Source: an uncultured Shimia sp.
Lineage (GTDB): Bacteria > Pseudomonadota > Alphaproteobacteria > Rhodobacterales > Rhodobacteraceae
DNA: 64,000 nucleotides
Assembly: GCF_947498095.1 (NCBI RefSeq)
Contig: NZ_CANMJE010000011.1
Span: forward strand, 1-64,000
Direction of reading: 5' to 3'
Below are positions 34,673-43,111 of the stretch, one piece after another. Both the position numbers and the translations under genes were made by a program. How positions within the stretch are numbered: the stretch's first letter is position 1; each line of letters opens with the position of its first letter. The notes below the pieces were generated by a model that saw only the letters and a program-made list of their open reading frames with translations, was not told the origin of the DNA and ran no database searches.

Positions 34673-35770
34673 ATGACAAACGCAGACATCAAGGCAGAAA
34701 TCCTGCTGCCAACAGATGAAATCCGTGACGACATTCCATTCTATACAAAGACTCTTGGATTTCGAATGGACTCGATTTTTCCTGCTGACGATCCCACCGA
34801 AGCCAGCTTTTCCGGCCATGGGATTGCATTGCGCATACGCAAAGGTGCCAAAGTTGATCCCGGTGTGTTGCGCATTCTGACAGATGACGTCGCGGGTTTT
34901 GCCGACGGTCAGACGTCGATCACCGCGCCAAACGGCACAAGGGTTGAAATTGACCGTTTGACGCCCGTGGTGCAGCAACCCCCTACACACCATGAGTTTT
35001 CTGTGCGTCGGCTGCGCGATGAAGCACCATGGATCATCGGCCGCGCTGGCATGCACTACCGCGATCTTGTCCCAACGCGACTGGGCGGATCAATCATTGC
35101 CAGCCATATTCGCATTCCCGATGGCGGACCGGTTCCGGACGTTGTGCATTATCATACGGTCGGATTTCAGCTGATCTTTTGCTACAAAGGATGGGTCGAT
35201 GTGCTCTATGAAGATCAAGGCGACGAGATGATGCGTCTTGAGGCCGGAGACTGCGTGATTCAACCTCCTGAAATCCGCCACCGCGTCTGTCACGCCTCAC
35301 CCAATATCGAGGTTATCGAGATTGGAGTTCCAGCAGAGCACGTGACGACAATAGACCACGAGATGACCTTACCAAACGGCCAAGGGGATCCTGATCGAGA
35401 ATGGCAAGGTCAGAAATTTGTTCATCATATCAAGGATAAAGCCGTCTGGACACCTTTCCGCATTCCGGGATTCACGTGTCGCGACACTGGCATTTCCGAG
35501 GGTACGAAAGGTGTTGCCGGCATTCAGGTTGCCTGTTTTCAGGGTGGTGAACCGCCCAGAACACGTCACGACTCGGACATTCATTTCACATTTGTCATGC
35601 AAGGCCGCATGACTTTGGTTGCAGATGGCCAGGACCCCCGTGATTTGCAGCCCGGTGATGCCTTTGTAATCCCGCCCGGAATGATCACTCAGTATTGCGA
35701 ATGCTCAGATGATCTGGAGCTTTTGGAAGCAACCTTACGCGGTGATGGAACAACGGAAATTGTAGTATGA
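34673..35770 (+). CDS. VOC-cupin fusion protein
   Basis: A 365-residue protein with an N-terminal glyoxalase/VOC-like half (about 1-85: DDIPFYTKTLGFRMDSIFPADDPTEASFSG) and a bicupin part. The first cupin (about 140-225) shows VVHYHTVGFQLIFCYKGWVDVLYED...RLEAGDCVIQPPEIRHRV, and the second (about 285-360) shows TRHDSDIHFTFVMQGRMTLVADG...DLQPGDAFVIPPGMITQYCE. Histidines suit metal binding in each cupin. Start ATG 34673 is preceded by a weak AAGGG. I recognise no characterised relative. Such fusions suggest a ring-cleaving or isomerising enzyme of small aromatics, but that is inference. It precedes aroQ by 127 bases. Confidence 0.8.
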   Translation: MTNADIKAEILLPTDEIRDDIPFYTKTLGFRMDSIFPADDPTEASFSGHGIALRIRKGAKVDPGVLRILTDDVAGFADGQTSITAPNGTRVEIDRLTPVVQQPPTHHEFSVRRLRDEAPWIIGRAGMHYRDLVPTRLGGSIIASHIRIPDGGPVPDVVHYHTVGFQLIFCYKGWVDVLYEDQGDEMMRLEAGDCVIQPPEIRHRVCHASPNIEVIEIGVPAEHVTTIDHEMTLPNGQGDPDREWQGQKFVHHIKDKAVWTPFRIPGFTCRDTGISEGTKGVAGIQVACFQGGEPPRTRHDSDIHFTFVMQGRMTLVADGQDPRDLQPGDAFVIPPGMITQYCECSDDLELLEATLRGDGTTEIVV

Positions 35771-35897
35771 CGCCCCTACCCGACCAGACCTAACGCGTTG
35801 CCCTTGGGTCATAATACCGAATTATTCCCAGCGCTGCCGCTGGACAGCCGCAATTGCCGACCTATAACCGAGTCAACGGCTTCTTACGGGGATAGTT

Positions 35898-36341
35898 ATG
35901 ACGTCGATACTGGTATTGAACGGCCCAAACCTTAATCTTCTTGGGACACGTCAACCCGAGGTCTACGGTTCAACAACATTGGCCGAGATTGAAGAGTCCT
36001 GCGTCGCACATGGCGCGTCGAGAGACATCTCGGTGAGCTGTTTTCAGTCCAATCACGAGGGTGCCTTGGTCGATGCTATTCATGACGCACGCAATACCTT
36101 TGACGGCATTATTCTGAACGCAGGCGCCTACACCCACACGTCGATCGCGCTGATGGACGCTGTTGCGTCCGTTGAACTGCCAGTCATCGAACTCCACCTG
36201 TCCAACATCCATGCACGTGAAGAATTCCGCCACAAATCCTATCTTTCCAAGGTCGCATTGGGACAAATCTGCGGATTTGGCAGTCACGGCTATGTACTGG
36301 CGATCGATGCACTTAAGGCGCATCTGGACAGCGCCTCATGA
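35898..36341 (+). CDS. aroQ: Type II 3-dehydroquinate dehydratase
   Basis: A 147-residue dodecameric-type dehydroquinase. Features are [22 protein letters not shown] with the catalytic Tyr and Arg, [26 protein letters not shown], and [18 protein letters not shown] with the catalytic His. It interconverts 3-dehydroquinate and 3-dehydroshikimate. In the shikimate pathway it works biosynthetically; type II enzymes also serve quinate breakdown. Here it is cotranslated with a LuxR-type regulator (four-base overlap) and lies away from other aro genes, so a catabolic or regulated role is possible. The window does not show whether another aroQ exists. Confidence 0.92.
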   Translation: MTSILVLNGPNLNLLGTRQPEVYGSTTLAEIEESCVAHGASRDISVSCFQSNHEGALVDAIHDARNTFDGIILNAGAYTHTSIALMDAVASVELPVIELHLSNIHAREEFRHKSYLSKVALGQICGFGSHGYVLAIDALKAHLDSAS

Positions 36342-37093
36342 CACTTGATTACATTGAGACCCTGACACAATCCGTCAGCCTCGAAGCTCTTTGGGACCGC
36401 CACACGTCACGCATGGCAGAATTCGGCTTTGACCGGCTGATCTATGGCTACACCAGTTTCCGGACCAACCAATCGCTCGGCGAAGCGGAAGACTTCATCA
36501 TCCTGTCAAACCACGATCAATCCTATCTTGATCGGTTCCTGGGTGATGGTTTGTATTTCGACGCGCCGATGATGCCGTGGACGCTGAACAATTCCGGCGC
36601 CTGCAGTTGGTCCTGGGTCCAAGACCGCGCTGACAAAGGCCTATTGAGCGCCGGAGAGAAAGAAGTTTTGCGGGTCAATGAAGAAATGGGCGTGACAGCT
36701 GGCTACACGATCAGCTTTCCCAGCATGTCCAGCCGCGTCAAAGGCGCGATGTCATTGGTTGCAGCACCCGGCGTCTCACAGAAAGAAGTAGACGAGATTT
36801 GGGAAGCGAATGGGCGGACCATTGAGTTGATCAACCAGGTGGCGCATCTCAAAATCATGTCCCTGCCCTATGACTATTCCCCCCGGTCGCTAACCAGTCG
36901 ACAGCGCGAGGTGTTGGAATGGGTCGGTGAAGGCAAATCAGTCCAGGATATTGCGCTTCTCATAAGTCGAACTCCGGCGACAGTTGAAAAGCATTTGCGC
37001 CTCGCGCGTGCGGCTTTGAACGTGCAGACGACCGCTCAGGCGCTCCTAAAGGCCTCATTTTTGCGACAAATTTATCGGCTTGACCAAGGTTGA
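36338..37093 (+). CDS. LuxR-family regulator with autoinducer-binding-type domain (LuxR solo)
   Basis: A 251-residue regulator. The N-terminal autoinducer-binding-type domain (about 15-165) has LIYGYTSF and YFDAPMMPW, in the positions of the ligand-pocket tyrosine and Asp/Pro/Trp of TraR and LuxR. The GerE-type HTH is at about 185-240 ([43 protein letters not shown]). No luxI-type synthase gene lies within this window, so it is called a solo. The start overlaps aroQ by four bases, an uncommon pairing. A 7-bp hairpin covers its stop codon. The ligand is unknown: acyl-homoserine lactones or aromatic signals are both possible. Confidence 0.85.
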   Translation: MTLDYIETLTQSVSLEALWDRHTSRMAEFGFDRLIYGYTSFRTNQSLGEAEDFIILSNHDQSYLDRFLGDGLYFDAPMMPWTLNNSGACSWSWVQDRADKGLLSAGEKEVLRVNEEMGVTAGYTISFPSMSSRVKGAMSLVAAPGVSQKEVDEIWEANGRTIELINQVAHLKIMSLPYDYSPRSLTSRQREVLEWVGEGKSVQDIALLISRTPATVEKHLRLARAALNVQTTAQALLKASFLRQIYRLDQG

Positions 37094-37109
37094 CGCAGAA
37101 AAGCGTCAA
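37090..37109 (+). other. Hairpin covering the luxR stop codon
   Basis: TTGACGC / GCGTCAA forms a perfect 7-bp stem with a six-base A-rich loop (AGAAAA). No T run follows, so a classical terminator is not complete. It may still stabilise the 3' end. Confidence 0.4.
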
Positions 37110-37400
37110 AAGTAGGGTTTCCCTGACTTGCCTTACCTTAGGTAAATCTGACAGACTCAGCGCGTTCCGTGAGTGGTGGCTTTTGCCTTGGAACATTGGG
37201 GAATCATCTTTGAGATTACAAAGCCCTGATCCCTTGCCGGTTTACCGGTTGCTGACGTGGGTACTTATTGTCGTGTCTGTATTGGCAAACTTTCGTGGTG
37301 TCCTTCATCCCCATGCTATGGGCACTCGAAATTCGGCGGCGTTGCCTTTTCCCGGGCGGCGCCGCCATCCATTTCAGCACCCGATTCTACGAAAAACCTC
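37110..37400. other. Convergent gap after luxR, no gene seen
   Basis: Apart from a 13-base palindrome TTACCTTAGGTAA at 37133-37145 and the tsf terminator at its right end, nothing is recognised. Open frames here lack ribosome sites and codon bias. Confidence 0.4.
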
Positions 37401-37439
37401 AAAGAAAAACGCCGCTCACAAAACTTGTGAACGGCGTTC
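37401..37439 (-). terminator. Terminator after tsf
   Basis: The 12-bp stem AACGCCGTTCAC / GTGAGCGGCGTT (one G-U or mismatch) has a 7-base loop and, on the minus strand, TTTTTCTTT follows. Confidence 0.85.
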
Positions 37440-37461
37440 TAATCAGTGATGAAGAGCAGGC

Positions 37462-38337
37462 TTAGCCCTGAGCAGCTTTCGCAACTTCAGCAGCAAAGTC
37501 TTCTTCTTTTTTCTCGATGCCTTCGCCCACTTCCATGCGAACGTATCCGAGAACCTCTGCGCCGGCTTCTTTGGCAGCAGCCTCGACCGTCAGGTCAGGG
37601 TTGATGACAAAGCTTTGGCCCAGCAGAGTGACTTCGGCCATGAACTTTTTCATGCGGCCAACGATCATCTTTTCGATCACCTGCTCGGGCTTGCCCGATT
37701 CACGTGCGATCTCGATCTGAACGTTTTTCTCTTTTTCAACAACGGCTGGGTCCAGGTCTGCTTCTGACAGAGACTGTGGGTTGGCGGCTGCAATGTGCAT
37801 TGCAACTTGCTTACCAAATCCTTCGTCGCCGCCCTTAAGAGCAACCAGAACGCCAATTTTGCCCATACCGGCAGTAGCCGAGTTGTGGACATACGACACA
37901 ACGGTCTCGCCTTCGACGGTTGCCATGCGGCGAACCGACATGTTCTCACCGATTGTCGCAACTGCGTCGGTCACAACGTCTTTGACAGCTTTGCCGCCCA
38001 TGTCTGCAACCAGCAGAGCTTCGGTGTCAGCAACGGTCAGTGCAACGTCTGCAATTCCGCCAACCATCGCCTGGAAGTCGGCGTTCTTACCAACAAAGTC
38101 GGTTTCCGAGTTCACTTCAACCGCGACACCTTTGCCGCCATCTACTTTCACGGCCACAAGACCTTCGGCGGCGATACGGCCCGATTTCTTGGCCGCTTTG
38201 GCCAAACCTTTGGTGCGCAGCCAATCAATTGCTGCTTCCTGGTCGCCATCATTTTCGGTCAGAGCTTTTTTCGCATCCATCATGCCTGCGCCCGTCATTT
38301 CGCGCAGTTCTTTGACCATAGCTGCTGTGATCGCCAT
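37462..38337 (-). CDS. tsf: Translation elongation factor Ts
   Basis: A 291-residue EF-Ts, the nucleotide exchange factor for EF-Tu. The N-terminal UBA-like module reads [26 protein letters not shown], the core contains [14 protein letters not shown], and a C-terminal helical end follows. Start ATG 38337 sits behind GAGGAG; an in-frame ATG at 38352 would add MRRAK, which is not conserved. It follows rpsB by 66 bases with an intercistronic hairpin. The rpsB-tsf order is universal in bacteria. Confidence 0.95.
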   Translation of the reverse strand: MAITAAMVKELREMTGAGMMDAKKALTENDGDQEAAIDWLRTKGLAKAAKKSGRIAAEGLVAVKVDGGKGVAVEVNSETDFVGKNADFQAMVGGIADVALTVADTEALLVADMGGKAVKDVVTDAVATIGENMSVRRMATVEGETVVSYVHNSATAGMGKIGVLVALKGGDEGFGKQVAMHIAAANPQSLSEADLDPAVVEKEKNVQIEIARESGKPEQVIEKMIVGRMKKFMAEVTLLGQSFVINPDLTVEAAAKEAGAEVLGYVRMEVGEGIEKKEEDFAAEVAKAAQG

Positions 38338-38367
38338 CTTGGCTCTCCTCATAAATCGTATTGGGTC

Positions 38368-38392
38368 CGGGGGCGGGCTTACCCTGCCCCCG
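38368..38392 (-). other. Intercistronic hairpin between rpsB and tsf
   Basis: The stem CGGGGGC / GCCCCCG continues inward through a bulge with GGG / CCC. TTTTAC lies on its upstream side and no T run follows on the minus strand, so it is more likely a processing or stabilising structure than a terminator. Confidence 0.45.
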
Positions 38393-38403
38393 TAAAAGGT
38401 TTG

Positions 38404-39204
38404 TTACGCTTCGGCTTTTGCTTCTTCAGCAGGAGCTTCGGCGGGGGCCTCTTCGGCAGCGGCTTCTTCAGCTGGCGCTTCTTCCATGGCGCCAAGGTCG
38501 ATGCCTGCGGCACCCAGCTGAGCCGACATGCCGTCCAGAGCAGCGCGGGCCGCCAGATCGGTGTAAAGCGCGATGGCGCGGGCTGCGTCGTCGTTGCCGG
38601 GAATGATGTAGTCTACACCGTCAGGCGAGCAGTTGGTGTCGACGATGGCCACAACCGGGATACCCAGTTTGTTGGCTTCGGCGATGGCCAATGCTTCTTT
38701 TTTCACGTCAATGACGAACAAAAGATCAGGAACACCGCCCATTTCGCGGATACCGCCGAGCGACGCTTGCAGTTTGCCCTGGTCACGCTCCATGCCCAGA
38801 CGCTCTTTCTTGGTCAGGCCTTCAACGCCATCCGAAAGCTTCTCGTCAATTTCGTTCAAACGTTTGATCGACTGCGAAACGGTTTTCCAGTTGGTGAGCG
38901 TGCCGCCCAACCAGCGGTGGTTCATGTAATACTGTGCGCATTTCTCAGCAGCATCAGCGATCGGAGCCGAAGCCTGACGCTTGGTGCCAACAAAGAGAAC
39001 GCGGCCGCCCTTGGCGACAGTTTCACGGATGACGTTCAGAGCGGCGTCCAGCATTGGAACGGTCTGAGTAAGGTCCATGATGTGAATGCCATTGCGCGCA
39101 CCATAGATGAACTCGCCCATACGGGGGTTCCAGCGTTGCGTTTGGTGGCCAAAGTGTACGCCTGCTTCCAGCAGCTGGCGCATGGTGAACTCGGGAAGAG
39201 CCAT
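38404..39204 (-). CDS. rpsB: 30S ribosomal protein S2
   Basis: A 266-residue S2 protein. [29 protein letters not shown] is the canonical N-terminus, followed by the [20 protein letters not shown] segment and [36 protein letters not shown]. The last 30 residues are an Ala/Glu-rich tail ([17 protein letters not shown]), a common alphaproteobacterial addition. AAAGGAAA precedes the ATG. It heads the rpsB-tsf unit and has a structured leader. Confidence 0.96.
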   Translation of the reverse strand: MALPEFTMRQLLEAGVHFGHQTQRWNPRMGEFIYGARNGIHIMDLTQTVPMLDAALNVIRETVAKGGRVLFVGTKRQASAPIADAAEKCAQYYMNHRWLGGTLTNWKTVSQSIKRLNEIDEKLSDGVEGLTKKERLGMERDQGKLQASLGGIREMGGVPDLLFVIDVKKEALAIAEANKLGIPVVAIVDTNCSPDGVDYIIPGNDDAARAIALYTDLAARAALDGMSAQLGAAGIDLGAMEEAPAEEAAAEEAPAEAPAEEAKAEA

Positions 39205-39303
39205 GCTTGTATTTCCTTTTCCGGTTTACGCCTTGGCGGGGAGGATGATCCCAAGGATTTGGGACAACCGGCGGACCGACAGGGATGTCTCCCCTGCCCG
39301 ACC

Positions 39304-39324
39304 CAAACCCCGCCTGCGGGTTTG
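39304..39324 (-). other. Structured rpsB leader hairpin
   Basis: CAAACCCGC / GCGGGGTTTG forms a stem with a two- to three-base loop in the 5' untranslated region. A second pairing, CCTTGG...CCAAGG, lies nearer the start codon. Either could take part in autogenous control by S2, which is known for rpsB in other bacteria; not shown here. Confidence 0.4.
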
Positions 39325-39333
39325 AATGGCGCG

Positions 39334-39362
39334 CGTTTAACTTAGGTATTGTGGGATGACAA
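39334..39362 (-). promoter_or_regulatory. Candidate rpsB-tsf promoter
   Basis: On the minus strand TTGTCA and TAAACG are 17 bases apart. This would give a leader of about 125 bases containing the hairpins described. Confidence 0.4.
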
Positions 39363-39464
39363 GCCCCAAGAGCTGCTAATACTCATCAAAACGGTGAAAA
39401 AAGCACCTGACGCAGGCCAGAGTTGATTTACACTGGCCTGAGGGACCGGGAAAGGCCGTTTGTC

Positions 39465-40568
39465 ATGCAAAAGCACCTGTTTGCCAGTGGGCTAATCTAC
39501 GCGTTGGTTTTTGCCAGTATGGCGACCGCAGAGCGCAACACACACAGCTTCGGCAATGGTACCGAGTTTTCCTGGTATGGCTGGTTTCACTTTGCCGAGC
39601 AGATCTTTGACGATGGTGAGAGTACCACGTCCACGCTTGTGGATGTTACAAGCGCCGGAAGCCGTTTTGGTTTCTATCTGCGCGGACAAAGCCCGGTGTC
39701 GTTCCACTTTGAAACTGGGCTGGGATTCCGCCCCTCCACCAAGACCAGCCAGATCAACAAACCAGATTTTTTTGATTGGGATCGCACCGATCTGAGGAAA
39801 GTTCAGATACGCTATAACAGCCCAATCGGGGAATTTCGCATCGGCCAGGGTAGTATGAACATGGACGGCGGTGCCGAGGTCGATTTGGGGGATGCCGCTA
39901 TCGTTGCCAAATCCAATATCAACGAGCTTTTTGGGTCTTACGAGTTTCGCGACGGCGCCGGGAACCTGACCGGCATCAACCTCGGCAGTGTTTTTGACAA
40001 TTTCGACAATGGGCGCCGCTTCCGCCTGCGTTATGACAGCCCCTCATTTGCAGGATTTTCCATTGGTGGTTCCTACGGACGGGAGGTGCTGAAATCAGGC
40101 GTCGATGATCGCTACTATGATGTCGCCTTGAGGTATTATCAGCGGTTTGACCGGTTTGAGGTCAAGGGCGCCTTGGGCACGGCTTACACGGACGTAGATG
40201 GCGGCGGGACGTTGCAGGAAACTGCAGGATCTATCTCAATGCGCGATGACCAAACCGGGTTGGACTTGACTGTGGCCGGTGGGCAAAACAACTCTGGCAC
40301 CGGGGACTACGCCTGGGTCAAGGCCGGCTGGAGCGGAGCCTTGGTCGCGGTTGGGGACACCCGGATTATGGCCGAGGTGTTTCGGGGCAGTGATTATCTC
40401 ACCAGTGGCTCAGAGTCCGACATGTGGGGACTGTCCCTGATCCAGAATTTCGACCGCCAGCGCCTTGAGGCCTATATCGGCTACAAAGAGTTTTCCTATG
40501 AGGACACCAGCCCCACCACCTATCAGGATGCCTCAGTCTGGCAAATTGGCGCGCGCTGGAAGTTCTAG
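39465..40568 (+). CDS. Porin-like outer membrane protein
   Basis: A 367-residue predicted beta-barrel. The signal peptide MQKHLFASGLIYALVFASMATA is cut near residue 22. The mature sequence alternates hydrophobic and polar residues and has many Gly/Tyr/Phe strands, for example RFGFYLRGQSPVSFHFETGLGF and VQIRYNSPIGEFRIGQGSM. It ends in IGARWKF, with the terminal aromatic needed by the BAM machine. Relatives are generic porins of alphaproteobacteria. Start ATG 39465 follows AAAGG. It converges tail-to-tail with olsA, overlapping it by four bases. Confidence 0.82.
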   Translation: MQKHLFASGLIYALVFASMATAERNTHSFGNGTEFSWYGWFHFAEQIFDDGESTTSTLVDVTSAGSRFGFYLRGQSPVSFHFETGLGFRPSTKTSQINKPDFFDWDRTDLRKVQIRYNSPIGEFRIGQGSMNMDGGAEVDLGDAAIVAKSNINELFGSYEFRDGAGNLTGINLGSVFDNFDNGRRFRLRYDSPSFAGFSIGGSYGREVLKSGVDDRYYDVALRYYQRFDRFEVKGALGTAYTDVDGGGTLQETAGSISMRDDQTGLDLTVAGGQNNSGTGDYAWVKAGWSGALVAVGDTRIMAEVFRGSDYLTSGSESDMWGLSLIQNFDRQRLEAYIGYKEFSYEDTSPTTYQDASVWQIGARWKF

Positions 40569-41410
40569 GTGGCTGGGTCAGTATTTTCCATCAAGCTGTG
40601 CGCGCCGCGGACCACGACCTCGCAGTGAGCCGCCAGGGCTTTGCGGGTTGGGAAATCGCGCACTGCAACAGGCTCATGATAGATCAACTCAACGCGACCC
40701 TGCGGGCTTTGCGACAGCGTTTTTAACAGGTGTTCACCAAACTCCATGTCGCCCCACCACCCATAAAACCGACGATCCTCACCCTTGGGGGCATGGTAGA
40801 TGACAGTTACAGGCTGGATATTGAGTTCTTCACGCAATTCGGGCGTGAAGAACGCCGCAAAAAGCGTTGGTTTAAAAGGCAAAACATGAACTGCGTCCGT
40901 GCTCGTTCCTTCGGGGAAAAACAACAGCTTGTGCCCCGCCATCAGACGCGCTTCAAATACCTCTTTTTGCTGCCGGGCTTCTTTGGGATTGCGGTTGATG
41001 AACACCGTGCCGGTGGCCTTGGCCAGCCAGCCAATTCCCGGCCACTTAGCAACCTCGGACTTAGACACGAAGTAGATACGCTTGCGGGCGTTGAGGGCAA
41101 AGATATCAAGCCACGAGGAATGATTGGCCACCACAGCGCCCCGCTCAACCATCAGCGTTCCACGGCTTGAAAAGCCCATGCCCAGGACCACAAACGCAGT
41201 ACGGCAGACAAATTGCGTGATGAATGGGGTCCAGGGGCGGTGCAACCCGTGAACTGGTTTTTCTACCAAACGCACCAGCAGTAGCAAAGCCAGACAGCTG
41301 AACACAAAGATGGCCAACACCAGACCACGCAGCACTACACGTACCCATCCCATAGCCGAGATACGGTGTTTGGGTGGATAGCCCTCTTCGCTCTCCCAAG
41401 TTGAACTCAC
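40565..41410 (-). CDS. olsA: Lyso-ornithine lipid O-acyltransferase (PlsC family), OlsA
   Basis: A 281-residue membrane-anchored acyltransferase. A hydrophobic anchor lies near residues 20-45. The catalytic NHSSWLD (H-X4-D) and the acceptor motif FPEGTSTD are visible. In the ornithine lipid pathway, OlsA adds the second acyl chain to the lyso-lipid made by OlsB. I start at GTG 41410, which overlaps the olsB stop by four bases (GTGA); a longer frame up to 41479 lies inside olsB. The PlsC family also includes lysophosphatidate acyltransferases, and the olsB neighbour is what favours OlsA. Confidence 0.88.
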   Translation of the reverse strand: MSSTWESEEGYPPKHRISAMGWVRVVLRGLVLAIFVFSCLALLLLVRLVEKPVHGLHRPWTPFITQFVCRTAFVVLGMGFSSRGTLMVERGAVVANHSSWLDIFALNARKRIYFVSKSEVAKWPGIGWLAKATGTVFINRNPKEARQQKEVFEARLMAGHKLLFFPEGTSTDAVHVLPFKPTLFAAFFTPELREELNIQPVTVIYHAPKGEDRRFYGWWGDMEFGEHLLKTLSQSPQGRVELIYHEPVAVRDFPTRKALAAHCEVVVRGAHSLMENTDPAT

Positions 41411-42177
41411 GCGTGTGACCCTTTGGTATATAACGATTTTTGCTTTTCGTTCATCCGCGTTGTGTCCATGATCAAACACACATCGGTCGTGTTAAAGGCG
41501 TGATCGACGAAAGCCCCCTCACCCACAAAACCACCTAGTCGCAAGTAAGCTTTGATCAGAGCCGGCACCGCGAGCATTGCCGTGCGGCGATCAATTTCAG
41601 CCTCAGGGATCAGGTTCATCGATTGAAAATGTGCGGCTTGGGCGCGGGTACGCAGATCTTCCGGCGCCAGATGCCGGTGGTGCAGCAATGACAACGGTGC
41701 TGCCAGTTCTTGCGGATCGGTCCCATGAAACGACGCCACGCCAAACAAGATTTCTATTTCATTTTCATAGACATAGTCAGCCAGACCATTCCAAAGATGA
41801 AACATCGCCTTGCCGCCGCGATAGTCCGGATGCAGGCAGGACCGGCCCAGTTCCAACAGTTTGCGGCCACTGGATTTCAACCGTGTCAGGTCATATTCAT
41901 CTTCCGAGTAAAACCGCCCGAGTTTTTCGGCGCGATCTGAGGGTAACAAACGATAAACGCCGACCACCTTGTCTATTGGATCACAGTTTAGCCCCTCGTC
42001 GAGCAGGATCAGGTGATCAAAATGGGGATCAAACTTGTCTTGTTCCAGACGGTTTTCATCATCCACCATCTCGCCGTGGCCGCCCAATTCTTCGACAAAC
42101 ACCTTGTAACGCAGCCGTTGCGCGGCCTTCAGGTCTTCGGCGGACCGGGCAAGTCGTAGAGAAAACTGGGGTGACAT
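41407..42177 (-). CDS. olsB: L-ornithine N-alpha-acyltransferase OlsB
   Basis: A 256-residue member of the OlsB acyltransferase family (GNAT-like). Conserved stretches are LRYKVFVEELGG, FDPHFDHLILLDE, LELGRSCLHPDYRGG, and FGVASFHGTDPQE. The enzyme transfers a 3-hydroxyacyl chain from ACP to the alpha-amino group of ornithine, the first step to phosphorus-free ornithine lipids. It is cotranslated with olsA. Ornithine lipids replace phospholipids under phosphate starvation in several alphaproteobacteria. I searched for a Pho box upstream and found none. Confidence 0.92.
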   Translation of the reverse strand: MSPQFSLRLARSAEDLKAAQRLRYKVFVEELGGHGEMVDDENRLEQDKFDPHFDHLILLDEGLNCDPIDKVVGVYRLLPSDRAEKLGRFYSEDEYDLTRLKSSGRKLLELGRSCLHPDYRGGKAMFHLWNGLADYVYENEIEILFGVASFHGTDPQELAAPLSLLHHRHLAPEDLRTRAQAAHFQSMNLIPEAEIDRRTAMLAVPALIKAYLRLGGFVGEGAFVDHAFNTTDVCLIMDTTRMNEKQKSLYTKGSHA

Positions 42178-42305
42178 GGCTCACTATCTGAAAGGGTTTC
42201 GTGATTGTCTGCTCTCATACTGAGCGGCAGTTCGCTTGGCAACATCTTGGCTCAGAATGCAACTTCAACACAACTAGGGGTTGCATTAACCTCTCAGTAA
42301 CCTTT

Positions 42306-42485
42306 TTATTCAAAAACAGGCACAAGACTTACACGGAATCCATTGATGACCACTTTGCCCTCTTCGCGAAAATTCACAGTAATCTTGCCGTTGATGTTGG
42401 ATTGCACCTGCCCGGTACCCCAATCAGGCTGGTCGGGGTGCGTCACCAGCATTCCGGGTTCCAAAAAGGCATTCAGGTCTTCCAT
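42306..42485 (-). CDS. DUF3553 family small protein
   Basis: A 59-residue frame from ATG 42485 to TAA 42306 gives the typical DUF3553 sequence: FLEPGMLVTHPDQPDWGTGQVQS, KITVNFREEGKVVI and VSLVPV. The fold is probably a small beta-barrel of the CarD/KOW-like kind, since DUF3553 appears at the end of some UvrD helicases. Its function as a stand-alone protein is unknown. It is divergent from chpT, 29 bases away, and 128 bases downstream of it lies olsB on the same strand. The ribosome site is weak (AAGATGAG), but conservation makes the call good. Confidence 0.85.
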   Translation of the reverse strand: MEDLNAFLEPGMLVTHPDQPDWGTGQVQSNINGKITVNFREEGKVVINGFRVSLVPVFE

Positions 42486-42514
42486 CGCTAAACACTCATC
42501 TTACAGGGGCGGAC

Positions 42515-43111
42515 ATGGCGCAGAATAATATGGATTTTTCCGCTTTGGTCGGATCAAGGATTTGTCACGACCTTATCAGCCCTGTGGGGGCGATTGGCAA
42601 TGGGATTGAGTTGATCGGCATGAGTGGGGCTACTGGTCCGGAGTTGGAATTGATCTCGGACAGTGTCGACAATGCCAACGCCCGCATTCGCTTTTTTCGC
42701 ATTGCCTTTGGCTATGCCGGTGAGGGCCAGATGGTGGGATCAAACGAGGTGCGCACGGTGCTGACTGATCTGTCAGAGGGCGCGCGGGTGCATTATCTGT
42801 GGGAAGTTGTACGCGATGTGGATCGCACAGAGCTGCGTGCTGTGTTCCTGGCCCTGATGTGTATGGAAACCGCTCTGCCATACGGTGGCAAAGTGGCAGT
42901 GCACGAGTCGAAAGGCAGTTGGTCGATCGGTACAGACAGCCCCAAACTCTCGGTGGACAGCGTTTTATGGAGCGACCTCACACGGCAAGAACATGTGGCT
43001 GACATCACACCGGGGCGTGTGCAATTTGGTCTCTTGCCTCAAATCCTCAGAGACACTGATCGTGAGTTGAGGGTGTCACGAGAGGGCGACACCCTCTCGC
43101 TCAGCTTTTAG
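42515..43111 (+). CDS. chpT: Histidine phosphotransferase ChpT
   Basis: A 198-residue cytoplasmic phosphotransferase of the CckA-ChpT-CtrA relay. The helical hairpin has [20 protein letters not shown] with H18 as phosphorylation site, and the C-terminal part resembles a degenerate HATPase domain ([16 protein letters not shown]). In Rhodobacterales the pathway controls motility, gene transfer agents and cell cycle, and CtrA is usually not essential. It converges with proA; the two stop codons overlap by four bases and share a hairpin at 43069-43096. Confidence 0.88.
   Translation: MAQNNMDFSALVGSRICHDLISPVGAIGNGIELIGMSGATGPELELISDSVDNANARIRFFRIAFGYAGEGQMVGSNEVRTVLTDLSEGARVHYLWEVVRDVDRTELRAVFLALMCMETALPYGGKVAVHESKGSWSIGTDSPKLSVDSVLWSDLTRQEHVADITPGRVQFGLLPQILRDTDRELRVSREGDTLSLSF
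43069..43096. terminator. Shared hairpin at the chpT/proA 3' ends
   Basis: A perfect 9-bp stem GAGGGTGTC / GACACCCTC with a 10-base loop lies inside the last codons of chpT, just before the overlapping stop codons. There is no T run on either side, so it would act as a weak or Rho-assisted terminator or mRNA stabiliser. Confidence 0.45.

Noticed and set aside
37090..37449. A 119-codon frame starting at TTG just after luxR
   Set aside because: It runs through the tsf terminator and a palindrome, and codon use is unlike the neighbours.
37795..39345. A 516-codon open frame on the plus strand across tsf and rpsB
   Set aside because: It lies opposite two universal ribosomal genes, has no ribosome site or family features, and its composition is that of an antisense shadow of high-GC coding DNA.
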